Source: CAVUNY01 sp963768585 (lineage in GTDB: Bacteria > Chloroflexota > Anaerolineae > Anaerolineales > Anaerolineaceae). From it: a stretch of 64,000 nucleotides of DNA. The stretch spans positions 324,819 through 388,818 of the forward strand of contig CAVYIF010000023.1 of assembly GCA_963768585.1 (NCBI GenBank), in the 5' to 3' direction. The translations under genes and the position numbers were made by a program. Numbering within the stretch: the first letter of the stretch is position 1; each line of letters starts with the position of its first letter. The notes below the pieces were generated by a model that was not told the origin of the DNA, did not search any database, and worked only from the letters and a program-made list of their open reading frames with translations. Of the stretch, positions 25,145 to 33,395 are shown piece after piece.

Positions 25145-28003
25145 TTGAAGAACTGGCGCCGGTTCATTTGGTTGGGAATCATCCTGGGAATCATTTGTTT
25201 GGCCGTGCAGCCAGCAAGATTAGCTCAGGCTGTGTCTCTGCGCCAGGATCAGGATCCCACAACGCTTGCCCGTCAATTGTTATCCAAGATGACCCCGGAA
25301 GAAAAGGTGGGTCAATTGTTTTTGGTCACTTTTCGGGGGCGAGACGTGACCACCAAAGACGCAAAAATCATTGATTTGATCTCCAACCGTCACGTGGGTG
25401 GCGTCATGCTGCTGGCCCAAAATGATAATTTTTCCGGCACGCAGACAGTTTTAGATGACACATACCATATGATTGTGGATTTACAATCCACTCGTTGGGG
25501 GGCGTCCCAAAAATCGGTCTCCAATCAATTTGGCTACAGTTATATCCCTCAATACGTGCCATTATGGATCGGCACATCTCAAAATGGCGATCTTTTTCCC
25601 AATGACCAACTGCTCAGCGGGATAACGCCGCTGCCCAGTGAAATGTCGATCGGGGCGACCTGGAATACGGATGAGGCTGAGAAAATGGGCACGATCCTGG
25701 GGAAAGAAATGTCCGCGCTGGGGATCAATCTGGTGTCAGGTCCGGCGCTTGATCTGGCCGAAAGCATTGGGCCTGAGAGCACCTACGATTTGGGCACGCA
25801 AACATTCGGACAGAATCCATTCTGGGTAGGTGAAATGGGCCAGGCTTTTATCCGTGGGGTTCATGCTGGCAGCGATCAAAAGATTGGGGTGATTGCGCAT
25901 AGTTTCCCGGGGATCGGCGCGGCTGACCGCTCTCCAGAAAATGAAGTCTCTACCGTGCGCAAAACACAGGAACAGCTGGTCCAGAATGAACTGGTCCCTT
26001 TTTTCGCTGTGACCGGTAAAGCAAATTCCGCAGATGCCACTGCCGACGGGCTATTGCTGGCGAATGTTCGCTACCCTGCATGGCAGGGTGCCATCCGAAC
26101 CAGTACGCGCCCACTCAGTTTTGATACCGCATCGCTGGATCAGGTGCTGGCACAACCTCCACTCGCCAGCTGGCGGAATAATGGTGGGGTCCTTTTCAGT
26201 GATAACCTGGGCAGCCCGGCGCTGCATAAGTTTTATGATGTTTCCGGGCAAGATTTCGACCCGCGCCAGGTAGTACGCAGCGCCTTTTTAGGCGGCAGTG
26301 ATGTTTTGTACATCGATAATCTGGTCGCACCTGGCGATCCGGACAGCTATACCACGCTGGTGCGGATCATCGATTTTTTCGTGCAAAAGTATCGTGAAGA
26401 TACGGCGTTTGCGCAGCGCGTGGATAGTTCGGTGGAACGGATTCTGACTCTCAAGTACCGGCAGTTCAAGACATTCAATCTTGAAAGGGTTATCCCGGAT
26501 AGTAATTTGTTAAATGAGGTCGGGGTATCACAATCAGATACGTTTGAATTAGCACGCCAGGCTGTAACCTTGATCCACCCGACGCAGACCGATCTCAGCC
26601 AGGTGCTGCCGCGCCCACCGGATTTGCGTGAACGTATTCTCTTTCTGACGGATTTGGTCACATATCACCAATGCGCGCAGTGCCCCGCCGAACCCGAAAT
26701 GGCGGTGGATGCGCTGCAAAGTGTTGTCATGCGTTTATATGGCCCCCGGACTGGTGGACAAATTAATGCCGCCAACCTGGCATCCTTCTCATTTCTGGAT
26801 TTGAAGTATTTTCTGGATGATAACAAGGATAATATCCCCCAGAACCTGGAAGACAGCCTGAACCTGGCCGATTGGGTGGTGGTTGCGTTGTTAAACCTGG
26901 ATCCATCCCGGCCTGAATCGGACGCATTTCGCCAGCTCCTTGCGCAAAGGCCAGAACTGCTGCGTAATAAAAAGGTTGTGGTGTTTGCTTTCGGGGCGCC
27001 GTATGTTCTGGATGCGACCGATATTTCAAAATTAAGTGCGTACTACGCGCTTTATAGTAAAACCCCACCGTTTCTTGAGGTGGCTGCCAGAATTTTGTTC
27101 CAGGAATTGTCGCCAACGGGTGCATTGCCAGTCACTGTATCTGGAGCGGGCTACGATCTGGCGACCGCGCTCTCTCCAGATCCCAACCAGGTCATTTCCT
27201 TAGAAGTTGATTTTCCGCCAGCTACTTCCGCTACCCCACAGGGGACCCCAACCTCCACTCTAAACCCTGCTGAGACCCCCTTGGGAACATTGGCGCCCGT
27301 CCCTACGGTGAAGGTAGGGGATATGCTGCCTTTGGTCACTGGCGTGATCTACGACCATAATCTCAATCCGGTCCCGGATGGCACGCCGGTAACCTTTATT
27401 TTCACGGTTCCTGGTGGAGATAGCAATATCTCCCAACAAATCAATACTACAACCTTGAAAGGGATTGCCAGAGCTTCCTACCGCATCCAGAGCGGTGGCT
27501 CACTGGAAGTTCGGGTGGAAAGCGCACCAGCCCTATCCTCAAAACAACTGCGCATTAATATCACTTCCTCCGGTGTGGCAATTACCGCGGTGACGCAAAC
27601 CAAACCGGCGCCCAGTCCGACCATCACGCCTACTGTTACATTCAGTCCAACGCCTACCCGAACGACCACCCCGACCCCCACGCCTTCACCCCCCCCGCGC
27701 CCTGGGGCCAGCGATTGGCTTTTATCCTTGCTGGCTGCCTGGGGCGCTGCGGCAGGATTCTTCTGGTTAGGACGGGCTACCACCAGTTCGCTGCGTTGGG
27801 CGGTGCGTTGGGGTCTGTTGGCAGCGGCTGGCGGATTACTGGTTTATACCTACCTGGCGGCCGGTTTACCGGGTGGGCAAAGAGTGCTGGAAACAAGCGG
27901 AACCGGTGTTTTGGTGTGGCTGACTCTGTGCGGTTCTTTGTTGGGTTGGTTGGCAGGTTTTGTCTGGCAGCGATTGACCCGCGAGCCGAGAAAAAGATAT
28001 TAA
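25145..28003 (+). CDS. Glycoside hydrolase family 3 protein, exported, with C-terminal membrane helices
   Basis: 952 residues. A TTG start with GGAAGAG upstream gives an N-terminal export signal (RFIWLGIILGIICLAVQPA). The GH3 barrel follows: KMTPEEKVGQLFLVTFRG, a LVSGPALDLAES segment, VIAHSFPGIGAADRSP in place of the usual KHFPGHG, and FSDNLGSPAL near the nucleophile position. A C-terminal GH3 domain, an Ig-like segment around residues 720-810 and a Thr/Pro linker lead to two or three C-terminal transmembrane helices. Beta-N-acetylhexosaminidase action on murein fragments is the likeliest role. The replacement of KHFPGHG is odd and makes the exact activity uncertain. Confidence 0.82.
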   Translation: MKNWRRFIWLGIILGIICLAVQPARLAQAVSLRQDQDPTTLARQLLSKMTPEEKVGQLFLVTFRGRDVTTKDAKIIDLISNRHVGGVMLLAQNDNFSGTQTVLDDTYHMIVDLQSTRWGASQKSVSNQFGYSYIPQYVPLWIGTSQNGDLFPNDQLLSGITPLPSEMSIGATWNTDEAEKMGTILGKEMSALGINLVSGPALDLAESIGPESTYDLGTQTFGQNPFWVGEMGQAFIRGVHAGSDQKIGVIAHSFPGIGAADRSPENEVSTVRKTQEQLVQNELVPFFAVTGKANSADATADGLLLANVRYPAWQGAIRTSTRPLSFDTASLDQVLAQPPLASWRNNGGVLFSDNLGSPALHKFYDVSGQDFDPRQVVRSAFLGGSDVLYIDNLVAPGDPDSYTTLVRIIDFFVQKYREDTAFAQRVDSSVERILTLKYRQFKTFNLERVIPDSNLLNEVGVSQSDTFELARQAVTLIHPTQTDLSQVLPRPPDLRERILFLTDLVTYHQCAQCPAEPEMAVDALQSVVMRLYGPRTGGQINAANLASFSFLDLKYFLDDNKDNIPQNLEDSLNLADWVVVALLNLDPSRPESDAFRQLLAQRPELLRNKKVVVFAFGAPYVLDATDISKLSAYYALYSKTPPFLEVAARILFQELSPTGALPVTVSGAGYDLATALSPDPNQVISLEVDFPPATSATPQGTPTSTLNPAETPLGTLAPVPTVKVGDMLPLVTGVIYDHNLNPVPDGTPVTFIFTVPGGDSNISQQINTTTLKGIARASYRIQSGGSLEVRVESAPALSSKQLRINITSSGVAITAVTQTKPAPSPTITPTVTFSPTPTRTTTPTPTPSPPPRPGASDWLLSLLAAWGAAAGFFWLGRATTSSLRWAVRWGLLAAAGGLLVYTYLAAGLPGGQRVLETSGTGVLVWLTLCGSLLGWLAGFVWQRLTREPRKRY

Positions 28004-28028
28004 CTTCCCCAAATTTTTCATGAATTTC

Positions 28029-28058
28029 TTGACAAAATTCTAATTTGCGTGATAAACT
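28029..28058 (+). promoter_or_regulatory. Promoter of the rsgA leader
   Basis: TTGACA at 28029-28034, an 18-nt spacer and TAAACT at 28053-28058, 26 bp after the GH3 stop codon. It predicts a transcript starting near 28065, about 300 nt before the rsgA ATG. Confidence 0.6.
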
Positions 28059-28093
28059 TTTCCTTGCTCGAAACTGTAAAGAAAGGATAAAAA

Positions 28094-28147
28094 GTGTGTT
28101 TTATGTCTAATAAGGTGTCGGTGCTTGTGCGAGAATACAGCGCGTGA
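28094..28147 (+). CDS. Possible leader peptide in the rsgA 5' region
   Basis: GTG 28094 (or ATG 28103) opens a 17- (or 14-) codon frame, MCFMSNKVSVLVREYSA, ending with TGA at 28145-28147. AAAGGATAAAAA precedes it as a plausible ribosome site. It lies between the leader promoter and two similar hairpins, as expected of a translated attenuator. The evidence is positional only. Confidence 0.3.
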   Translation: MCFMSNKVSVLVREYSA

Positions 28148-28185
28148 GTGTGCTCCAGGGTTAAAGATTTTCATTTGATATCTCA

Positions 28186-28212
28186 GCCACGGGTGCATTC
28201 ATGCCCCGTGGC
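28186..28212 (+). ncRNA. First GCCACGGG hairpin of the rsgA leader
   Basis: GCCACGGG (28186-28193) pairs with CCCGTGGC (28205-28212), followed by a weak T-rich tail (TTTAATTT). It has the same stem as the terminator 128 bp downstream. The two hairpins are each preceded by a related stretch containing GGTGCTTGT and CAGCGC (28120-28143 and 28264-28286), as if a unit had been duplicated. Confidence 0.5.
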
Positions 28213-28313
28213 TTTAATTTAAGTCCACCAGACGCGTGCTTCTTGTGAGGCGACGTTAAGGACGGGTGCTTGTTTCGGCACAGCGCCATCTGGTTGCAGG
28301 AATTGTTTTTTTA

Positions 28314-28341
28314 GCCACGGGATTCGTCCCGTGGCTTTTTT
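28314..28341 (+). terminator. Intrinsic terminator directly upstream of rsgA
   Basis: GCCACGGGA-TTCG-TCCCGTGGC followed by six Ts: a 9-bp perfect stem with a UUCG tetraloop. It ends 22 nt before the rsgA ATG, so rsgA is expressed only by read-through, by antitermination, or from a promoter not seen. Confidence 0.85.
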
Positions 28342-28363
28342 GTTAATGAGGTTAGCGTTTCAA

Positions 28364-29374
28364 ATGAATAATGTGAATGATGATCGGACTCTTCAGGGGT
28401 TCGTTATTAAGAAAATGATGGGAATGTACACGGTGCGCGTGGAGGAGAAATCCATCACCTGTACACTTGCTTCGCATTTAATGAAATCAATGGGCACAAA
28501 ACCAAAGGGCTCTAATGGGAAAAAAGCCAGACGAGGAAATGAAAAAGCTGACGGTGCAATCGATGATTTGGTGGTCGGCGATGAAGTCATACTCTCAGCG
28601 CAGGCCGGAAACATCGGGCGCATCCTGGAAGTTTTACCGCGGCGCAGCCGGTTTTCTCGCCGGGCTGCCGCGCCCATGCCGGGCTCGCATCCCAGAGAGC
28701 AGGTGCTGGCTGCCAATGTAACCCAGGTTGTGCCGGTGTTTGCGGTTTCGAACCCGCCGCCGCGCTGGAATATGCTCGATCGCTACCTGGTGTCCGCTGA
28801 AGCCTTTGGCCTGGAGGCAATCATCTGCCTCACCAAGACCGATTTAATAGATGAGCTCGATCAGGAACAGCGCACCGATCTGGAAAATGAACTGGCGGAT
28901 TATGAGCGAATTGGCTACCGGGTAATTCGGGTCAGTACGATTAGCGGAAGCGGATTGGCGGAAATGAAGCAAGCATTACATGAATCTTTATCTGTGCTCC
29001 TGGGCAAATCCGGCGTGGGAAAAACATCCCTGCTGAACGCACTCGAGCCAGGTTTGGGATTAAGGGTCAACAGTGTCAGCCAGGCGACCGGGAAAGGACG
29101 CCATACGACGACTGCTCAAGAGATGTTCCTGCTCGAATGGGGGGGCGCAATTGTCGACACCCCTGGTGAACGAGAATTTGGCCTGTGGGATGTGGATGTG
29201 GATGACCTGGCGCTGTTCTTTCCAGAGATGCGTCCTTTCGTAGGGCGCTGCCGTTTTGGCATGAAATGCCGGCATGACGAAGAACCGGAATGTGCGGTTC
29301 GCAAGGCGGCTATGTCTGGAGAGATCAGCCCCCGTCGCTATCACAGTTTCCAGCGGCTGCGGGTTGACCCATGA
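28364..29374 (+). CDS. rsgA: Ribosome small subunit-dependent GTPase RsgA
   Basis: 336-residue circularly permuted GTPase that checks late 30S maturation. The N-terminal OB-fold carries a basic insertion (about residues 45-60, KPKGSNGKKARRGNEKAD). The G motifs come in permuted order: G4 CLTKTDL, G1 LLGKSGVGKTSLLNAL, G3 VDTPGERE. The C-terminal zinc module is CRFGMKCRHDEEPEC. ATG 28364 was chosen because the reading frame upstream overlaps the terminator stem. No good Shine-Dalgarno site is visible. Confidence 0.94.
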   Translation: MNNVNDDRTLQGFVIKKMMGMYTVRVEEKSITCTLASHLMKSMGTKPKGSNGKKARRGNEKADGAIDDLVVGDEVILSAQAGNIGRILEVLPRRSRFSRRAAAPMPGSHPREQVLAANVTQVVPVFAVSNPPPRWNMLDRYLVSAEAFGLEAIICLTKTDLIDELDQEQRTDLENELADYERIGYRVIRVSTISGSGLAEMKQALHESLSVLLGKSGVGKTSLLNALEPGLGLRVNSVSQATGKGRHTTTAQEMFLLEWGGAIVDTPGEREFGLWDVDVDDLALFFPEMRPFVGRCRFGMKCRHDEEPECAVRKAAMSGEISPRRYHSFQRLRVDP

Positions 29375-29411
29375 TAGCAACCAGGTTTCTCTGTAGTTTG
29401 GAAACCGAAAT

Positions 29412-29987
29412 GTGAGAAATGCAATGTTGGATATTTACGAAGAGGAAATGCCTGTCAGAAGAAATGGGTCCAGGTTGAAATGGGACCGGACCCGTTTGCC
29501 AGGCGGAAGGAATTGGAAAAACTCGGATTTTCGGTGTATGGTCTGCCAGAATTATGTTTCAGCAGCAGTCGCGTTTTCCGGTGTGCAGAATCGCAACCAC
29601 TGCCCGTACTGCCTGTGGTCAAAACATCTGGACCTGTCTCAATCCGGTGATCGGATGGCAATTTGCAAGGCGAAGATGCGCCCGGTGGCGTTGACCCTTA
29701 AGCAGGCGCAAAAAAAATACGCCCGGCCCTACCAGGGTGAGCTGATGATCGTACATCATTGTGAAGGCTGCGCAAAGATATCAATCAACCGCATTGCCGG
29801 CGATGATGACCCAGATCGCATCCTGGCAGTTTTCGATGATTCTCTCGGATTGGGTGAGTTCTGGCGACAGAAGCACCTGGAGCAAGGGATATTACCCCTG
29901 GATGATTCACAACGCCGGATTGTCCTGATGCGCCTGTTCGGAAGCGTTGAACCATTCAGTTTGAGCGACCACAGCCCGGCTTTCTAG
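29412..29987 (+). CDS. RNHCP domain protein
   Basis: About 190 residues. The zinc-ribbon-like core has FRCMVCQNYV, the name-giving RNHCPYCLWSKHLD, AICKAKMRPV and MIVHHCEGCAKISINRIAGDDD, with paired cysteines for metal binding. The family has no established biochemical role. GTG 29412 and ATG 29424 are both possible starts. It lies 37 nt after rsgA on the same strand, and co-transcription with a ribosome-assembly GTPase hints at an RNA- or ribosome-related role (inference). Confidence 0.85.
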   Translation: MRNAMLDIYEEEMPVRRNGSRLKWDRTRLPGGRNWKNSDFRCMVCQNYVSAAVAFSGVQNRNHCPYCLWSKHLDLSQSGDRMAICKAKMRPVALTLKQAQKKYARPYQGELMIVHHCEGCAKISINRIAGDDDPDRILAVFDDSLGLGEFWRQKHLEQGILPLDDSQRRIVLMRLFGSVEPFSLSDHSPAF

Positions 29988-30001
29988 CGGTGAATGGAAT
30001 C

Positions 30002-30039
30002 CCGTCCCTGCCAGACAATGCATTGTCTGGCAGGGACGG
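30002..30039. repeat. 38-bp perfect palindrome
   Basis: Two 19-bp arms meet with no loop (centre at 30020/30021), with core GCCAGACAATGCATTGTCTGGC. It lies 14 bp after the RNHCP gene. There is no T-run, and perfect palindromes of this kind are often dispersed repeats, so it is called a repeat rather than a terminator. Confidence 0.65.
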
Positions 30040-30153
30040 CTGCTCTTGCGATTTGCCCCCAGGGGGATATCTTTTTTGGCTTATTTCGTGTAAAATTTCA
30101 CAAATAGACTTTTTTGAATTATTGGTTTTCACTGTTTTGGGAAGGAGTGAAAT

Positions 30154-31680
30154 ATGCCTGCTGTATATGATTATGTGATTGTTGGGGGCGGGGTGGTGGG
30201 GAGCATGCTGGCGCGCACTTTATCGCGCTACGAGGCCAAAATACTTCTGATTGAGAAGGATGTGGATGTCGGCATGGGGGCCAGTTCGGCTAACTCTGCC
30301 ATTGTGCATGCCGGCTACGACCCTCTCCCGGGCACTTTGAAAGCGAAGTTGAACGTGCAAGCCAACCCGATGTGGGATAACCTGGCAGGAGAATTGAATT
30401 TTCCGTTCGAACGCCGCGGCGATTATGTGGTGGCGGTTGGTCCGGAAGAACGGCCTGGTTTGGAAATGCTCATGGAGCAGGGACGGCTCAACGGCGTGCC
30501 GGGCATCCATTTCATTTCCGCCGATGAAATGCGCAAACGCGAACCTGAAATCACCCCCAGGGTGAGTGGTGCGCTATGGGCGCCGACCGGCGGTCTGTGC
30601 GATCCGTTTGCAGTGACAGTCGCCGCGGCGGAAAATGCCGTCCAGAATGGCGTGCGGGTTCTGCTGGATACGGCCTTTGAAGATTTCATCTGGGAAAAGC
30701 AACGGATTGTCGGGGTTGTGACCAACCGCGGCAGCTTCCGCTGCCGGTGGGTGATCAATGCCGCCGGGCTGTATTCAGACGATGTCATGCATCGAGCCGG
30801 CGTGCGTCCGGAATTCAGGATTACCCCTCGGCGGGGGGAATACTGTGTTCTGGACCAGGCAGAAATTTCCATCCACAATGTGCTTTTCCAGGTCCCAACG
30901 CAAGCCGGCAAGGGCATTTTAGTAACTGCATCGCTGCACGGCAATACCCTGGTGGGGCCCAATGCGCACGCTGCCGCCAGTAAAGAAGATCGTTCGGTGA
31001 CCAGCCAGGGGATTGACGAGTTGTGCAGCGGCGCTCATAAGCTGGTTCCAGATTTGAATATGCGTACTATCATTGCTTCCTTTGCCGGGCTGCGCGCGAC
31101 CGGAAATGGTCCCTGTGTGGATCCGGCCATTCACTACAACAACGATTTTGTGATTGAAATCCCTGAGAGTATTCAGGGATTGGTCAACCTGGGTGGGATC
31201 GAATCCCCTGGGTTGACATCTGCCCCGGCAATTGCGCAATATGTAGTTGGATTGTTGAAAGATGCGGGTGAAAAACTGGTAGAAAAAAACGACTGGCAGC
31301 CGATCCGCCCCCCGCGGCCTCGCTTCCGAGACATGACCCACACCGACCAGGCGCGTCTGATTGCCAATGACGCGCGTTATGGCAAGGTGATCTGCCGCTG
31401 TGAGATGGTCACCGAGGGTGAGATCGTTGCCGAAATTCACGCTCCTATCCCTGCCACCACGTATGATGCGATCAAACGCCGGACCTGGTTGGGTACTGGG
31501 CGCTGCCTGGGAGGATTTGACCTGCCGCGGGTCGTGGCGCTGCTGGCGGATGAATTAAACATCCCGCTTCAGGAGGTAACCAAGAAAGGCAGTGGCTCCG
31601 AGTTCCTGTTTCGCCTGACCAAAGAACAGCCTCCAGCACCCGATGCGGAATTAGAAACGGAGGTGGCGCATGGCCGTTAA
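30154..31680 (+). CDS. FAD-dependent oxidoreductase, GlpA-like, with C-terminal BFD-type Fe-S domain
   Basis: 508 residues. An N-terminal dinucleotide fold (DYVIVGGGVVGSMLARTL) leads into the DAO/glycerol-3-phosphate dehydrogenase domain with VHAGYDPLPGTLKAKLNV, and a C-terminal [2Fe-2S] BFD-like module has ICRCEMVTEGEI and GTGRCLGGF. The architecture resembles GlpA of anaerobic glycerol-3-phosphate dehydrogenase. It has a GAAGGAG ribosome site. The stop overlaps the next gene by 11 bases, and DUF1667 follows. This trio is a known conserved cluster, and L-glycerol-3-phosphate or a related hydroxy acid is the likely substrate; not proven. Confidence 0.85.
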   Translation: MPAVYDYVIVGGGVVGSMLARTLSRYEAKILLIEKDVDVGMGASSANSAIVHAGYDPLPGTLKAKLNVQANPMWDNLAGELNFPFERRGDYVVAVGPEERPGLEMLMEQGRLNGVPGIHFISADEMRKREPEITPRVSGALWAPTGGLCDPFAVTVAAAENAVQNGVRVLLDTAFEDFIWEKQRIVGVVTNRGSFRCRWVINAAGLYSDDVMHRAGVRPEFRITPRRGEYCVLDQAEISIHNVLFQVPTQAGKGILVTASLHGNTLVGPNAHAAASKEDRSVTSQGIDELCSGAHKLVPDLNMRTIIASFAGLRATGNGPCVDPAIHYNNDFVIEIPESIQGLVNLGGIESPGLTSAPAIAQYVVGLLKDAGEKLVEKNDWQPIRPPRPRFRDMTHTDQARLIANDARYGKVICRCEMVTEGEIVAEIHAPIPATTYDAIKRRTWLGTGRCLGGFDLPRVVALLADELNIPLQEVTKKGSGSEFLFRLTKEQPPAPDAELETEVAHGR

Positions 31681-32947
31681 ACAAAAATATGATGTGGTGG
31701 TGATTGGCAGCGGACCGGGTGGCCTGGCTGCGGCGATTGCCGCTCGCAAGAATGGCGCTGAGGATGTGCTGATCATCGAACGGGACGTTGAGTTAGGCGG
31801 CATCCTGCTGCAGTGCATCCATAACGGTTTTGGTTTGGAAAATCTGAAGGAAGATTTGCCTGGGCCAGGTTATGCCCAACGATATGTGAATGAAGCCCTT
31901 GGTTCAGGTGTGGAAACCCTGCTGGATGCGATGGTGCTGGATATCACCCCTCAGCGGCGGATTTTTGCGGCCGGCAAGCGAGCCGGGTTGGTCGATATTC
32001 AGGCCCGAGCCGTGGTGCTGGCCATGGGCTGCCGCGAGCGCACCCGGGCCCAGATCCGCCTGCCAGGGACTCGCCCGGCTGGCGTGTATACTGCCGGAAC
32101 AGCGCAGCGCTGGGTGAATGTCGAGGGTTTTATGCCCGGCAGCCGGTTTGTGGTGCTGGGTTCGGGCGATATCGGCATGATTATGGCGCGCCGCCTGACG
32201 CTCGAGGGAGCCAGCGTCGAACGGGTGCTGGAAATCATGCCTTTCCTGACCGGGTTGACCCGCAATTACGTGCAGTGCCTGATGGATTACAACATCGATT
32301 TACAGCTCAGCCACACGATCAAACGCATTCTGGGGAAGCAGCGCATCGAAGCCATCGAAAGCGTGCGTGTGGACCAGAGCTGGAACCCGATCCCGGGAAC
32401 TGAGGAAATCATCCCTTGTGATACGCTTTTGCTCTCGGTAGGGTTGATCCCGGAAAATGAATTATCCCGCAAGGCCGGGGTGCGGCTTGATCCGGTCACG
32501 GGCGGGCCTTTCGTCGATGACAGTTTTGAGACCAGCGTACCGGGTATTTTTGCGGCCGGAAATGTGGTTCATGTTTATGATCTGGTGGATTGGGTAACCG
32601 AGGCTGGAATGAACGCCGGGAAGGGAGCGGCTGCATTTGCTTTACGCGAGCGCCAGAAAGAACAGCGTCACGTGCCCTTGCTGCCAGGCGAGAATGTACG
32701 CTACATTGTGCCGCATGAATTGGATCAGGAACGCCTGGGAAAGGGTGAAATCCGGCTGCAGCTGCGGGTAAAACAGCCGGTAGAATCCCCGATTTGGGTA
32801 GAAGTGCGCAGCAATGGTCATCTGGTAACCCGCCGCGGCGAACCTTATGCCCGTCCTGGGGAGATGGTAACGATAACCCTGAAACCGAAACATTACGAAG
32901 ATGTGCTGCATGCACCGGCATTAACTGTTGCAGTTTGTAAACGCTGA
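31670..32947 (+). CDS. FAD/NAD-linked oxidoreductase, partner of the GlpA-like protein
   Basis: 425 residues with two dinucleotide-binding motifs. VVIGSGPGGLAAAIAARKNG at the N-terminus binds FAD, and FVVLGSGDIGMIMARRL in the middle suggests an NAD(P)H domain. A conserved AMGCRERTRAQ follows the FAD domain, and VPGIFAAGNVVHVYDLVDWV is the C-terminal FAD contact. The family resembles the opine/hydrogen-cyanide-synthase and NADH-oxidase-like subunits paired with GlpA-type proteins. It probably passes electrons between the substrate-oxidising subunit and a nicotinamide or membrane acceptor. Confidence 0.85.
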   Translation: MAVKQKYDVVVIGSGPGGLAAAIAARKNGAEDVLIIERDVELGGILLQCIHNGFGLENLKEDLPGPGYAQRYVNEALGSGVETLLDAMVLDITPQRRIFAAGKRAGLVDIQARAVVLAMGCRERTRAQIRLPGTRPAGVYTAGTAQRWVNVEGFMPGSRFVVLGSGDIGMIMARRLTLEGASVERVLEIMPFLTGLTRNYVQCLMDYNIDLQLSHTIKRILGKQRIEAIESVRVDQSWNPIPGTEEIIPCDTLLLSVGLIPENELSRKAGVRLDPVTGGPFVDDSFETSVPGIFAAGNVVHVYDLVDWVTEAGMNAGKGAAAFALRERQKEQRHVPLLPGENVRYIVPHELDQERLGKGEIRLQLRVKQPVESPIWVEVRSNGHLVTRRGEPYARPGEMVTITLKPKHYEDVLHAPALTVAVCKR

Positions 32948-32963
32948 TTGGAAGAGATGAACG

Positions 32964-33320
32964 ATGGAAACTATCACAAAATTAATCTGTATTACCTGTC
33001 CAAAAGGCTGTTCGCTCGAGGTCACCCACGATGGGCAGACGGTTATCAAGGTAAGCGAGGGCTGCAAACGCGGGAAAGAATACGTTCAGCGCGAACTGAC
33101 CGATCCACGGCGAATGGTTGCAACGACAGTCAGGGTGAGGGGTGGGCTGCATCCCTTGCTGCCTGTGGCGACCGCAGCGCCTTTCCCAAAACCGCTCATT
33201 CTTGACCTGATGGCTGAACTGCGTACACTGGACCTCGTGGCCCCGGTCAAGATGGGGCAGGCTGTGCTTTCCAACGCGCTCGGAACCGGGATTGATGTGA
33301 TCGCCAGCCGGGATCTATAG
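32964..33320 (+). CDS. DUF1667 protein of the GlpA-like cluster
   Basis: 118 residues. The N-terminal cysteine motif LICITCPKGCSLEV and the second SEGCKRGKEYVQRE are the hallmark of DUF1667, which is regularly the third gene of this cluster. The pattern suggests Fe-S or metal binding and a small electron-transfer or assembly subunit. ATG 32964 is 16 nt after the preceding stop, with GGAAGAG as ribosome site. No glycerol kinase or facilitator gene follows; the next gene is a diguanylate cyclase. Confidence 0.88.
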   Translation: METITKLICITCPKGCSLEVTHDGQTVIKVSEGCKRGKEYVQRELTDPRRMVATTVRVRGGLHPLLPVATAAPFPKPLILDLMAELRTLDLVAPVKMGQAVLSNALGTGIDVIASRDL

Positions 33321-33395
33321 CCGGATACTTACATTCTATATACAGAATATATTCAGTTCCTTCTTGTTTAAGGCTAAATCCGCTATACTCAGACT

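Noticed and set aside
28065..28345. Known riboswitch class in the rsgA leader
   Set aside because: No match to the conserved cores I know (fluoride, c-di-GMP, THF, preQ1, SAM); reported only as an unclassified leader.
33333..33360. Operator-like ATTCT...AGAAT repeat before the diguanylate cyclase gene
   Set aside because: Short and AT-rich, expected by chance in such DNA, and too far from the -10 box to judge.
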